This document shows positions 8,678 through 18,329 of a DNA stretch of 64,000 nt, in pieces. Source of the DNA: JACPNO01 sp963825405. GTDB taxonomy: Bacteria > Acidobacteriota > Terriglobia > Bryobacterales > Bryobacteraceae. The stretch's first letter is position 1, and the number at the start of each line of letters is the position of its first letter. The notes below the pieces were generated by a model. It was not told where the DNA came from and did not search any database. It saw only the letters and a list, made by a program, of their open reading frames with translations. The DNA lies in assembly GCA_963825405.1 (NCBI GenBank), contig CAWGTB010000010.1:62001-126000 (forward strand), in the 5' to 3' direction. The position numbers and the translations under genes were made by a program.

Positions 8678-11600
8678 GTGACGTATCCACGATTGTGTCT
8701 CAAACTAGTGCCGGTGATTTTGGCAGTGCTGGCCGCGGGTGCGGGCAGCGCGCAAACGCTTTCCGTGGGCACCGGTTCCGGACCCAAGGGCGGGACCATC
8801 ACAGTACCGGTAAACCTCAACTCCGGAACCTCTGGCGTTCACCCGGCAGCCTTGGAATGGACCATCAACTACACGGCCGCCGACTTTACCGCGATCACCC
8901 TTGCCGCCACCGGCGACGCCGCCGCAGCTGCAGGCAAGACGGTATCGTGCGGAGCCGTGACTAGTACCACCGTTACCTGCATCGCCGCGGGGATAACTGC
9001 GAATACCATCCAGGACGGCGTCGTCGCGATGTTGACCTTCCACGTTTCGGGGTTTACGGCGGCGGTTACATCGCAGGTCTCGATCAGCCAGGCGATGGGA
9101 GCGGCGGCCGACGGATCGTCGGTCGGAATATTTGTCTCCGTTACCACACTCAACATCGTCCAGACGATCGTGCAGAACATAGCCGGCCTGGTTTGCGGAC
9201 CGGCAACGCTGACAACCCCGGCATCGGCGGTGTGCACGGTGACCCTCACCGCGCCCGCTCCCCTCGGCGGCCTGACGGTAGCGGTCTCGACTGATGATGG
9301 CTCCTTGACCGTGCCGGTTTCAGTGCCGGTCGCAGCCGGATCGAACAGCGCTAGCTTCAACGCCGCCGCTTCTACGGTTTTCGCCAACCAGACCGTGCAC
9401 GTGACAGTCAAAGTAAACGGCACTTCCGGGACTGCGGCGTTGACCCTGACCGCTTTGCCGGTCGCTTCCGCGATCTCTTGCAATCCGGGTACCGTGACCG
9501 GCGGCTCGCCGAGCGTTTGCACGGTTTCGCTCTCGGTGCCGGCCCGTTCCGGCGGCAATGTAGTCACCCTTAGCGGAGGCACTGTCAACGCGGTAATTCC
9601 CGTTTCGATCACCGTGCCCAGCGGCGCCACTAGCAACAGCTTCATCGTCAACACGACGGTGGTCGGCTCCAACCAAAAGCTGACTTTTTCCGCGGCCGCG
9701 GGCGGGGCCACCGTACACACGAATTTGTCGATCCTCTCCGTCACCACGCTCAGTAGCCTCACCTGCACTCCGGGGCGCCTTACGCCGCCGGGCCAGGTTA
9801 CGTGCTCCATTGGCCTGACCGGTCCGGCGCCCAGCGGCGGCTTGTCGATCGCCATGGGCAGCAGCAGCTCCAGCGTGTCCGTGCCAACGTCTGTGCCAAT
9901 TTCCGCCGGCGCGACCAGCGGCATATTCGTCACTACCGCCGGCTTAGTTGCCGTGGACACTTCGGTGGTTGTCACCGCCACTGTTGGTGGGAACAGCATG
10001 ACGGCCAACTTGACGCTGCTCGGTCCAGCGGCGCTTTCGCCGCTGTCGTGCAGTCCGGCAAGCTTCTCGGCTCCCGGTTCCACTACGTGCACCATCAACC
10101 TGACTCATCCGGCGGCTACGGGCGGAGTGATCGCCACCGTGATCAGCGTTGATCCTACGATTTTGGTTCCCACCTATGTGCCCCTGGCGGCCGGTACGAG
10201 CTCGGCCACTTTCAACGCCACAATCACCCAGGCGGTCACTAGTGCCAAGAGCGTCAATCTGTATGTTGCAGCCTCGGGAGTGAGTACCAGCACTTCGATC
10301 ACTGTGCTGCCTCCGCCGCAACAGGTGGGGCTGAGCTGCGTGCCGACGACGATCACCACGCCGGGCACCACCAACTGCATCGTGACCATTCCCCATCCCG
10401 CGCCTCCGGAGGGTTTGCCGATCACGCTGCTGGTCGACAACAGCAATGTGATCATTCCCCCGATCCGGATTCCCTACGGCGGTACGAGCGCCTCATTCCT
10501 GATCACCGGCACCGTAGTATCCCAAGATGTCACGGCCACCATTAGCGTGCCCGGCGTCATGATCCAGTCGCTCACTTTGCTGGCGCCTCCCGGAGTCTCG
10601 TCGCTCACTTGTAATTCGGCGGTGATCGCGGGCGGCGGATCGACAAGTTGCACGGTTACGATGGAAAAGCCGGTTCGCGGAGCAGGCCTGGATGTGCCTC
10701 TTGCGAGCTCGAATCCCGCCCTGACCGTACCCGCGCTGGTTCACATACCCGTGGGCTACAATACGGTGTCCTTTACGGCGAGTGCGCTGGCGACGGCGGC
10801 CACTGGACCGGTGGTAATCACGGCCAGCGGCGGTTCCAGTTCGAAATCGTACATTCTGACTATTCGCCCTCATGGCGTGGTGACTCAGGTCGCCTGTACG
10901 CCGCAGACCCTGGTCGGCGCCGGGACGACGACCTGCACGGCCAACATTTCACCGGCAGCACCGCAAGGCGGAACGACGCTGACTGTAAGCTCCCCTTCCA
11001 CGCAGATCTTCGCGCCTCCCACGATACAAGTTCCGGCCGGAGCGCAATCCGTGCAATTCACGGTGAGCGCGCCTTTGATATCGCAAGACGAGTCGACCAC
11101 GGTGACCGCCGGGCTGGACGGCTCCGCTTTCGCCCAGCTTACGTTGGTCGCGCTGCGGCCGGCTTCGGTTTCGTGCGCGCCGAAAATGGTTTCGTCCGGG
11201 TCCCCGGTCGTCTGCCAGGTGACCTTGAATTCCTCGCTGACCTCCAACGCCACCCTGCCGCTCGTCAGCAGCAGCTCCATGGTCTCGCCACCTGCCGCGG
11301 TGGTGACTCAGCAGGGCGTGGCGAGCCTGAACTTCCAGGCGGTCACTCATTATGTAACCGCCAACCAGGTGGTCACTATTTCGGCCAGCTTCCAGGGCAT
11401 TACTGCGAGCGATCAGATTACGCTGACGCCGGCACCGCCAACAATCACGGCACCGAGCCACGTCACCGCGATTGTGGGGCAGGGCACGGTGTTCACGGTG
11501 ACGGCAACCGATCCGGCCGGCCTCGCGTTTGTGCTGAACGCCGCGGGCCTGCCTCCCGGCTCGCTCTTCAATGCGGCAACCGGTGTCTTCACCTGGACGC

Positions 11601-12463
11601 CCACCAGCGATCCGGGCCAACTGGGCACGTATCAGGTACAGATCAAAGCGACGAATCTGGCGCTCGCATCTTCCACGGCCACGATTGTGATCGACGCCAC
11701 CACCGACCATCCGGTGATCAATCAGATGGTGAACTCGGCCAGCTACGTGCCGGGTCCGGCCTGCACGGCGGGCGGCGTGGCAACGTTGCTGGGCGGCGGA
11801 TTCACCAAGGAAGCCGCACTGGCTTCCACCGCGTTCCCCGTTCCTACGCTGTTGAACGGAGCTCGCCTGACCGTGAACGGAACTGACCTGCCGTTGTTCT
11901 TCGTGTCGCCGTCGCAGGTAAACTTCCAGTGCCCCAACCTGCCAACCGGCACGACATTCACCATGGCCTTCAATGGAGAACTCGGAGGAATCACCTCACA
12001 GCAGACGGTCATGCAATACGCCGCGCCCGGTATTTTCAGCACCGATGGCTCGGGTAAGGGACAGGGCGCTATCGTAGTGGCTGGATCTTCCACGGTAGCC
12101 ACGACGTTCTCCACCGACACGCTGAGCGGGCCCGTCACTCCCGGCGATCATATTTCGATTTACGCCACCGGGTTAGGTCCGGTAAGCTGCGTCGTGCAGT
12201 CAGGCGACGCCGCGCCAGCCGATACACCCTGCCCGCTTACGGGCGTGATCCAGGTGCTCATCGGTGGCGCGCCGGCCACGGTTTCCTTTGCCGGCCTGGC
12301 GCCGGGTTATAGCGGCATGTATCAGGTAGACGCGCAAATTCCGGCATCGACGGTGCCCGGAAGCGCGGTACCGGTGCGGATCGCCGTGCAAGCTCCCGGC
12401 GGGGGCAACGTTACCAGCAATACCGTGACTATCGCCGTCGCACCTTCCGCGGCGACGCCGTAA
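8678..12463 (+). CDS. Secreted protein: cohesin-like domain, eight Cys-pair repeats, Ig-like domain, Solibacter-type C-terminal domain
   Basis: The 1261-residue protein starts at a GTG and has a Sec signal ending GAGSAQ. Residues about 27-160 resemble a cohesin-like beta sandwich (GGTITVPVNLNSG, ALEWTINYTAADF). Then come eight repeats of about 93 residues. Each opens with a pair such as LTCTPGRLTPPGQVTCSIGL, with two cysteines 11-14 residues apart that could form a disulfide. A He_PIG/Ig-like domain follows (FTVTATDPAGLAFVLNAAGL). The last 240 residues are the TIGR03437-type domain (NSASYVPG, ISIYATGLGPV, YQVDAQIP), a marker of the Solibacter group. It is probably surface-bound or released. 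Its ligand is unknown. Confidence 0.85.
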   Translation: MTYPRLCLKLVPVILAVLAAGAGSAQTLSVGTGSGPKGGTITVPVNLNSGTSGVHPAALEWTINYTAADFTAITLAATGDAAAAAGKTVSCGAVTSTTVTCIAAGITANTIQDGVVAMLTFHVSGFTAAVTSQVSISQAMGAAADGSSVGIFVSVTTLNIVQTIVQNIAGLVCGPATLTTPASAVCTVTLTAPAPLGGLTVAVSTDDGSLTVPVSVPVAAGSNSASFNAAASTVFANQTVHVTVKVNGTSGTAALTLTALPVASAISCNPGTVTGGSPSVCTVSLSVPARSGGNVVTLSGGTVNAVIPVSITVPSGATSNSFIVNTTVVGSNQKLTFSAAAGGATVHTNLSILSVTTLSSLTCTPGRLTPPGQVTCSIGLTGPAPSGGLSIAMGSSSSSVSVPTSVPISAGATSGIFVTTAGLVAVDTSVVVTATVGGNSMTANLTLLGPAALSPLSCSPASFSAPGSTTCTINLTHPAATGGVIATVISVDPTILVPTYVPLAAGTSSATFNATITQAVTSAKSVNLYVAASGVSTSTSITVLPPPQQVGLSCVPTTITTPGTTNCIVTIPHPAPPEGLPITLLVDNSNVIIPPIRIPYGGTSASFLITGTVVSQDVTATISVPGVMIQSLTLLAPPGVSSLTCNSAVIAGGGSTSCTVTMEKPVRGAGLDVPLASSNPALTVPALVHIPVGYNTVSFTASALATAATGPVVITASGGSSSKSYILTIRPHGVVTQVACTPQTLVGAGTTTCTANISPAAPQGGTTLTVSSPSTQIFAPPTIQVPAGAQSVQFTVSAPLISQDESTTVTAGLDGSAFAQLTLVALRPASVSCAPKMVSSGSPVVCQVTLNSSLTSNATLPLVSSSSMVSPPAAVVTQQGVASLNFQAVTHYVTANQVVTISASFQGITASDQITLTPAPPTITAPSHVTAIVGQGTVFTVTATDPAGLAFVLNAAGLPPGSLFNAATGVFTWTPTSDPGQLGTYQVQIKATNLALASSTATIVIDATTDHPVINQMVNSASYVPGPACTAGGVATLLGGGFTKEAALASTAFPVPTLLNGARLTVNGTDLPLFFVSPSQVNFQCPNLPTGTTFTMAFNGELGGITSQQTVMQYAAPGIFSTDGSGKGQGAIVVAGSSTVATTFSTDTLSGPVTPGDHISIYATGLGPVSCVVQSGDAAPADTPCPLTGVIQVLIGGAPATVSFAGLAPGYSGMYQVDAQIPASTVPGSAVPVRIAVQAPGGGNVTSNTVTIAVAPSAATP

Positions 12464-12465
12464 GC

Positions 12466-13833
12466 CTACGCCTTGTTCAAGGCCGCGGCCATGCTCTTAA
12501 GCGCCAGTTCCAGGGTCTTGCGCGATGTCCCGATGTTCATCCGCATGTGGTTGGCGCCGCCCGTTCCGTAGGTAACTCCGGAGTTTAAGGCGACATTCGC
12601 CTTCTCGACGAACCAGCGCTCAACCATGGTCTCGGGTGTAATCGCCCGGCCGGGCCGCGTCGTAGGCATCTTGTTCTTGATGGCTTCGGCGGCCATTTCT
12701 TTCGCGCCGATTTTATCCGCCACCGCCGAGACATCCAGCCAGGAGAGGTACGTGCCTTGCGGCTTGACGCACTTGAGAAGCGGAATATTGGCGCGCACGT
12801 AGGAGTCGACGAAATCGTGGTTGCCGTCGATATATGTCACGACCTGATCCAGCCACTCTTCGCCGCCCGCGTACGCCGCCTTGCTGGCGATCATGCCCAG
12901 CGTGCTCAAGTCCGCCCGGTTGTTGGCCTTTATTCTGGCGAAGTAATCCGCGTTGGTCGTGAAATACCAGGCGCATTTCATGGCTGCCAAGCCGAACGAT
13001 TTGCTCGCGGCCTTGAACGTGATGCTGTTGTTCACGACGTCGCGATTCTCAAGCGTGCTGAAGGGCGTGTATTTCTGGCCCTTGGAAACGAAGTCGCAAT
13101 GAATCTCATCGGCCAGCACTACCACGCGCCGCTTGAGACAGATCTCACCCAGCGTCGTGAGATCCTGGCGGCTCCAGCAATTGCCGGTGGGATTTTGCGG
13201 GTTGCAGAGAATGAACGTGTTGGTGTCATGGCTGATGCGCCGCTCGAAATCTTCGAAATCGATCGAGTAGCGGCCATCCACCAGTTTCATTGGGCTCTCT
13301 TCCGGTTTCAGATTGCAGTAGGTCAGATCGCCGAAGAAGCCGTTGTAGGTGGGTGTCAGCAGCAGCACCTTGCTGTTCGGAGGTGAAAACGTTTTCAACG
13401 TGGCAATGATGCCGGGATGCACTCCAGTCGTGATCCCCAGCAGTTCAGGATTGATTTCGATGCCGTAGCGCCGCTTGTTCCAGGCGATGATGCCCTCGTG
13501 AAAAGCGGGCGGCATATCCAGATAGCCCCAGTTTTCGTGTTGGATGCGCTCCTGCAAGGCCTTGGTGATGACAGGCGCGCATTTGAAATCCATATCGGCG
13601 ATTCCCATGCCCGCCACGATGCGATCCATTTTGAAAAGGCGCACCGGCGAATCCCACTTGGTGCAATCGGTGCCGACGCGGTTGTAGGGGGTGTCGAAAT
13701 CGTACTTGCCATCGGGCGTGCCCGTCGCCTCGACAGCGGCAGCCGCCGCCAGTGAAGCGCGCGTTCCCACGGCGCCCACCAAAGCGGTCATCTGAGCGCC
13801 CCGCAGGAACGCTCTGCGATTGAACCCTTGCAT
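12466..13833 (-). CDS. Tat-exported PLP-dependent aminotransferase-fold enzyme (MalY/PatB C-S lyase type), copy 1
   Basis: The start is the ATG at 13833, chosen because AGGAGG lies 7 bases upstream (13841-13846). This gives 455 residues beginning MQGFNRRAFLRGAQ, a twin-arginine signal. The catalytic domain has fold-type I landmarks: LLLTPTYNGFF, CNPQNPTGNCW, VVLADEIHCDF, and the PLP-lysine region FKAASKSFGLAAMK. The substrate region looks most like cystathionine beta-lyases MalY/PatB, which cleave C-S bonds in the cytoplasm. Export of a PLP enzyme is unusual, although the Tat route would allow secretion with bound cofactor. A close paralog lies at 14622-15966 in the same orientation, with a SnoaL-like gene between them. 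A transaminase activity cannot be excluded. Confidence 0.85.
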   Translation of the reverse strand: MQGFNRRAFLRGAQMTALVGAVGTRASLAAAAAVEATGTPDGKYDFDTPYNRVGTDCTKWDSPVRLFKMDRIVAGMGIADMDFKCAPVITKALQERIQHENWGYLDMPPAFHEGIIAWNKRRYGIEINPELLGITTGVHPGIIATLKTFSPPNSKVLLLTPTYNGFFGDLTYCNLKPEESPMKLVDGRYSIDFEDFERRISHDTNTFILCNPQNPTGNCWSRQDLTTLGEICLKRRVVVLADEIHCDFVSKGQKYTPFSTLENRDVVNNSITFKAASKSFGLAAMKCAWYFTTNADYFARIKANNRADLSTLGMIASKAAYAGGEEWLDQVVTYIDGNHDFVDSYVRANIPLLKCVKPQGTYLSWLDVSAVADKIGAKEMAAEAIKNKMPTTRPGRAITPETMVERWFVEKANVALNSGVTYGTGGANHMRMNIGTSRKTLELALKSMAAALNKA

Positions 13834-14123
13834 GCAACTACCTCCTGTGCGGGAGCCGCCGGGTTGCACCTGGTAGGGGCCCCCTGTTGCGGATGGTTCT
13901 ATCACTTCAAAACAGGCAAGTCAATGGGTCGGGCGATTTGGTAGGGGGCTACTCAAGATTCGCCGGACCCTGCGTTGCACGCCAGCGATGGCCGCCGGTT
14001 TGACCGATCGGCTCTGGGATGTGGCCAGACTGTGGTTGCAGCTTGGGAAGCCGATGAGCGGAGGTTACAAAGAGGGCGTAACGCACAAAAAAGGGTACGC
14101 ACGATTCATTCTTGAAAGGAATT

Positions 14124-14600
14124 ATGACCGCGCGGCATATCGTTGACATGGTGAAAAAGCTAGTTCCGCTGTTTATTTTCGCGGGCTGCGCCCTAGCGCA
14201 ACAAGTGGATAGGCCAGGGGAAGCGGATCGAATTCGGTCTGTCATCGCGGAAATAAACAGAGCCTTAAGCCGCTCCGACGCCCCCGCTCTATCGAAGTTT
14301 TTCACGCCTGATGGAGATTTCCGAATGGGACAGGTAGTCGCTACGGGTCGGAGTGCCATCGTCCGGGCGATCGAGAGACAGAGAGCTGTCATGTGGAGCG
14401 AAGTGACCCCTCCGGCCATTCAGACCGAATCAGTGCGGTTTGTGTCTTCCGAAGTGGCTATAGTTGACGGCTCGCAAGTTCAGTATGGCTCCGTAATCGT
14501 AAAAAGGAGATTGCCGATCATGCTCTTAATGAAAATGGACGGCAAGGAATGGCGCATTGTGTCGATGCGCTTTCTTTTTGAATTGGCTGATCCAAAGTAG
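14124..14600 (+). CDS. Secreted SnoaL/DUF4440-like protein
   Basis: The product has about 158 residues with a hydrophobic export signal (LVPLFIFAGCALAQ). The mature part looks like a SnoaL-like cone: an N-terminal helix (IRSVIAEINRALSRSDAPALSKFFTPDGDF), then beta strands ending KEWRIVSMRFLF. Such domains bind small molecules or act as simple hydrolases or isomerases, and the role here is unknown. ATG 14124 has AAGGA only 3 bases before it, so the in-frame ATG at 14148 (MVKKLVPLFIF) is a real alternative. The gene is transcribed against the two paralogous PLP-enzyme genes that enclose it. The FAGC sequence could be a weak lipobox. Confidence 0.7.
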   Translation: MTARHIVDMVKKLVPLFIFAGCALAQQVDRPGEADRIRSVIAEINRALSRSDAPALSKFFTPDGDFRMGQVVATGRSAIVRAIERQRAVMWSEVTPPAIQTESVRFVSSEVAIVDGSQVQYGSVIVKRRLPIMLLMKMDGKEWRIVSMRFLFELADPK

Positions 14601-14621
14601 CACTACCGGCGATTAGAGGTG

Positions 14622-15966
14622 TTACGCTTTTTTCAGTGTGTCGGCCACTGCGCGCAGCGCCAGTTCCAGCGTCTTACGGGACGTCGCGATATTCATCCGC
14701 ATGTGGCCGGTGCCGCCGACGCCGTAACTATTGCCGGCGTTGATCTGAACTTTCGCGTTGGCCGCGAAGTAGCGTTCCACCATCCGCTCGGGCGTAACCG
14801 GTTCGCCGGATTTCTTGCTGGCTTCGGCGGCCATTTCTTTGGCGCCGATTTTTTCGATCACTCCGGAGATATCGATCCAGGCCAGATACGTCGCTTGCGC
14901 CTTGGCGTACTTAATGGTTGGAATGTTGGCGCGAATGAACGACTCCGCGAAAGCATGGTTGCCGTCGATATACGCCACCAACTGATCCAGCCATTCTTCG
15001 CCGCCGGCATAAGCTGCCCGGTCGGCGATCATGCTGAGCGTGCTCAAATCCGCCCGGTTGTTGGCGCTTACCGCTTTGAAGTAATCCGGATTGGTGGTGA
15101 AGAACCAGGCACAGTGCATGGCTGACAAGCCGAATGACTTGCTCGCGGATTTGAATGTCAGGCTGTTGTTGACGATATCCCGATTCTCCAGCTTGCTGAA
15201 GGGCGTGTACTTGTGTCCCTTGGAAACGAAGTCGCAATGAATCTCATCGGCCAACACCACTACGCGGCGCTTGAGACAAATCTGGCCAACAGTGGTTAGA
15301 TCTTCGCGCGTCCAACAATTGCCGGTGGGATTTTGTGGATTGCAGAGGATGATCGTATTCGTGTCGTGGCTGATGCGGCGTTCCAGATCTTCGAAGTCGA
15401 TCTGATAGCGTCCGTCCACTAGCTTCATGGGACTCTGTTCCGGCTTCAGATTGCAGAATGAGAGATCGCCGTAGAAGCCGTCGTAGGTAGGCGTGAGCAG
15501 CAGCGTCTTGCTGCCCGGAGGCGAAAACGTCTTCAAGCGCCGCAATCAAGCCTGCGTGAACGCCGGTCGTGATCCCCAGCATTTCGGGATTGATTTCGAT
15601 TCCGTAGCGGCGCTTATTCCAGGCGATGATGCCCTCCCGAAAGGACGCCGGCATATCCAGGTAGCCCCAGTTTTCGTGTTGGACGCGTTCCTGCAAAGCC
15701 TTGGTGATGGCCGGCGCGCATTTGAAATCCATGTCCGCGACGCCCATGCCGGCGATGATGCGGTCCATGTGGTGACCGCGAATCACGGAGTCCCATTTGA
15801 TGCAATCGGTGCCGATGCGGTTGTAGGGCGTGTCGAAATCGAACTTGCCACCCGGCGCTCCATTGGCTTCGACGGCCGCCGCGGAGGTTCCGACCGCGCC
15901 TGCGATCGCTGCAAGTTGCGCGGCTGTCAGGAACGCTCTGCGATTGAATCCGTTGTTCTGTGGCAT
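14622..15966 (-). pseudogene. Tat-exported PLP-dependent C-S lyase-type enzyme, copy 2, one frameshift
   Basis: This is a close paralog of the 12466-13833 gene, with the same Tat signal (GFNRRAFLTAAQ), the same order of motifs (CNPQNPTGNCW, VVLADEIHCDF, ASKSFGLSAMHCAW) and the same C-terminal AxSRKTLELAL segment. One extra base near 15537 breaks the frame. Upstream the frame reads GITTGVHAGLIAAL and downstream KTFSPPGSKTLLLTPTYDG. Comparison with copy 1 places the extra G exactly there. Without it the protein would be about 447 residues. The two copies point to local duplication followed by divergence. Whether the frameshift is real or a consensus error cannot be told from this sequence. Confidence 0.82.
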
Positions 15967-16077
15967 GTCGGTTTCTATTATTTCAGAAGCGGCAGGGTAA
16001 TGGGTGCCGGCGTGCTGGGATACGTGCAGATCGTCCTGGTATGATGAGGCATAAAAGTGCGTGCTGGGAGATTCTTT

Positions 16078-17133
16078 ATGCTTTTTTTTCGTATTCATCG
16101 GTATTTCGTAATTGCTTCGTTAATGTTTTCCGGTCTTTTGTTCGCCGATCAGCTCACGTTGAAGAATGGCGACCGGGTAACCGGAAAGATTGTGAAGAAG
16201 GACGGAGACAAAATTACGATCAAGACCGACCTGATGGGTGATGTGACCATACCGTGGGATGCGGTGACTTCCATCGCCTCCGACCAGCCGCTCACCGTGG
16301 TTCTGCCGGGTGGCAAGTCGGTGGACGGTAAAGTCAGCTCGGCCGAAGGCAAGATGGAAGTCGCCACCTCGGCTGCCGTTGAGTCCGCGCCTCTGCCGCA
16401 AGTGACGACCATTCGCAACGCCGATGAACAGAAGGCTTACGAACGGCTCCAGCATCCCGGGTTTCTGGATCTGTGGGCAGGCAATTTCGATCTCGGACTG
16501 GCAGCGGCTCGTGGCAACGCCAAGACGACGACTTTTACCACCGCCTTCAATGCGGTGCGCGAGACCCGCACCGACAAAATCACTTTGTATTACAACCAGA
16601 TTTATGCCACAGCCACCGTCGACCAGAAAAGCGCGGCGACCGCCGAAGCCGTGCGCGGCGGCTGGGCTTACAACCGGAATATGAGCCCGCGCGTATTCCT
16701 GAATGTCTTCAACGACTACGAATACGATCAGTTCCAGAGCCTCAATTTGCGTTTTGTCGCCGGCGGTGGCGCGGGCTTCGCGGCCATTAAGAAAGGGAAC
16801 AGGGAGTTGGATTTGCTGGGGGGCGTTGCCTACGACCGGGAAAGTTTCAGCACGCCGCTTACGCGAAGTTCGGCCGAAGTGTACTGGGGCGACGATTTCA
16901 CCCACAAGCTGTCGGCGAAGACTTCGCTGCGGCAGTCCTTCCGCATGTTCAATAATTTGAGCGACACCGGCGTCTATCGCATCAATTTCGATTTGTCTGC
17001 CGCCACCACGTTCCGCAAATGGCTGGCCTGGCAGATCACAGCGAGCGATCGTTTTCTTAGCGACCCCGTAGCCGGCAGACAGCGCAATGATATTTTGCTT
17101 TCGACCGGATTCCGGGTAAGCTTCGCGCGCTAG
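16078..17133 (+). CDS. DUF481 family outer-membrane beta-barrel protein (YdiY-like)
   Basis: The ATG at 16078 is preferred to the upstream GTG because GGGAG lies 8 bases before it. The 351-residue product has a signal peptide (YFVIASLMFSGLLFADQ). A short beta domain follows (LTLKNGDRVTGKIVKKDGDKITIKT), typical of the region that precedes DUF481. The C-terminal two thirds are alternating amphipathic strands ending in RVSFAR, as expected for a barrel inserted by Bam. Related YdiY proteins are salt- or acid-induced and their function is unclear. The gene is divergent from the second PLP-lyase copy, and its stop is one base from the stop of the convergent glycosylase gene. Confidence 0.85.
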   Translation: MLFFRIHRYFVIASLMFSGLLFADQLTLKNGDRVTGKIVKKDGDKITIKTDLMGDVTIPWDAVTSIASDQPLTVVLPGGKSVDGKVSSAEGKMEVATSAAVESAPLPQVTTIRNADEQKAYERLQHPGFLDLWAGNFDLGLAAARGNAKTTTFTTAFNAVRETRTDKITLYYNQIYATATVDQKSAATAEAVRGGWAYNRNMSPRVFLNVFNDYEYDQFQSLNLRFVAGGGAGFAAIKKGNRELDLLGGVAYDRESFSTPLTRSSAEVYWGDDFTHKLSAKTSLRQSFRMFNNLSDTGVYRINFDLSAATTFRKWLAWQITASDRFLSDPVAGRQRNDILLSTGFRVSFAR

Positions 17134-17134
17134 C

Positions 17135-18325
17135 TCACGCTCGCACGGCGCGGGCCAGCGTTCGCGCCAGCGAGCCGCGTTTTTCCACGACGATCTTTTC
17201 GAGACCCAGCCACCCGGCCAAAGTTCGCAACTCCACGGCCAATGCTTCGGCAACATCTCCTGCTTTGGCGTGGGCTTCGCCATACGCGGCCAGCACCAGC
17301 AAACGACGGCCTGCACGGTCCGCCTTCAAATCGACGCGAGCTGCCAGGCGGTCGCCCAGCAAAAACGGCAGTACGTAATAACCCCATTTGCGTTTCGCCT
17401 CGGGAAAGAAAATCTCGATGCGGTAGTCGAAACCAAAGAGACGGGCTGCGCGATCGCGGTACCAGACCACGGGATCGAATGGCGATAGTAGCGCGGCCCG
17501 CTCGATTCGCTTTGGCAGTTTTGCCTCGCGATGCAGATACGCCATCTCGCGCCAGCCTTCGACCCGCACTTGTCGCAATTCGCCTGCCTCTACCATCTCC
17601 GCGACGCGTGGACGCGCCTGGGTGATGGGCATGCGGTAATAGTCAGCCAGATCAGCGGCGGTGGCGACGCCGTGAGATCGCGCAGCCAGCCGCAACAGTT
17701 CGCGCTGCGCGTCGTCACGATCCACTCGGCGGCTGTGATGTTGCTGCGGGATGACGCGTTCGGCCAGATCGAATACGCGCGCGAAATTGACGCGCCGGTC
17801 GGCTACGGCCAGCACGCCCCGCCCGAAGTGCGCCTCCAGCACCACCCGCGGTACCGATTGCCACGCACCGGTCAGGCGGCGAACCACGCCTTCCGGAACC
17901 GCCAGTTCGTCAGCGCTCAACGGACCGCGCGAGCGGACTTCATCCACCACACGCGCGACGAATTCCGCGTGCCGTTTCATGAACGGCTCGAAGCCATAGG
18001 GACGGACGCGGTGCGTTTCTCTGCGATAGCCCAGCAAAGGCCACGTCTCCACCGGCACGATGGATGCCTCGTGCGCCCACTGCTCGGTGAATTCACGCCG
18101 GCGGCAAACCAGATCGTCAAACAGCGGTTTCGAATAAGGGCCCAGCCGCGAGAACGGGACCATGTAATGCGAGGGCAGCAGGACATTGACGTAATCGATT
18201 TGCAGCAGGCCGAGCTGGTGGATGGTCCGGCGCAGATGCTGGACGCCGACGCGGCTGGGACGCGGGCGATCGAAGCCCTGCGCCGCGAGCGCAATGCGGC
18301 GGGCTTCGTTCAGCGAAAGGTCCAC
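17135..18325 (-). CDS. ycaQ: YcaQ/AlkX-like winged-helix DNA glycosylase
   Basis: This 396-residue protein belongs to the HTH_42 family. Its E. coli member YcaQ (AlkX) is a monofunctional glycosylase that unhooks interstrand crosslinks made by nitrogen mustards. The family's catalytic motif is visible as LLQIDYVNVL: the Q-I-D triad matches the QxD form of AlkX and not the QxQ form of AlkZ. Other landmarks are the N-terminal ARRIALAAQGF, YRRETHRVRPYGFEPF, and LLSPFDPVVWYRDRAARLFGFDYRIE. GTG 18325 is taken as the start because upstream codons would overlap the AhpD-like gene, which stops at 18330. It is the last gene of a four-gene minus-strand run. A DNA-repair role is inferred from the family. 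Confidence 0.85.
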   Translation of the reverse strand: MDLSLNEARRIALAAQGFDRPRPSRVGVQHLRRTIHQLGLLQIDYVNVLLPSHYMVPFSRLGPYSKPLFDDLVCRRREFTEQWAHEASIVPVETWPLLGYRRETHRVRPYGFEPFMKRHAEFVARVVDEVRSRGPLSADELAVPEGVVRRLTGAWQSVPRVVLEAHFGRGVLAVADRRVNFARVFDLAERVIPQQHHSRRVDRDDAQRELLRLAARSHGVATAADLADYYRMPITQARPRVAEMVEAGELRQVRVEGWREMAYLHREAKLPKRIERAALLSPFDPVVWYRDRAARLFGFDYRIEIFFPEAKRKWGYYVLPFLLGDRLAARVDLKADRAGRRLLVLAAYGEAHAKAGDVAEALAVELRTLAGWLGLEKIVVEKRGSLARTLARAVRA

Positions 18326-18329
18326 GAGA

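Noticed and set aside
8484..8690. A 68-codon minus-strand frame in the AT-rich gap
   Set aside because: It overlaps the start of the secreted-protein gene and resembles nothing I know. It may be chance in AT-rich sequence.
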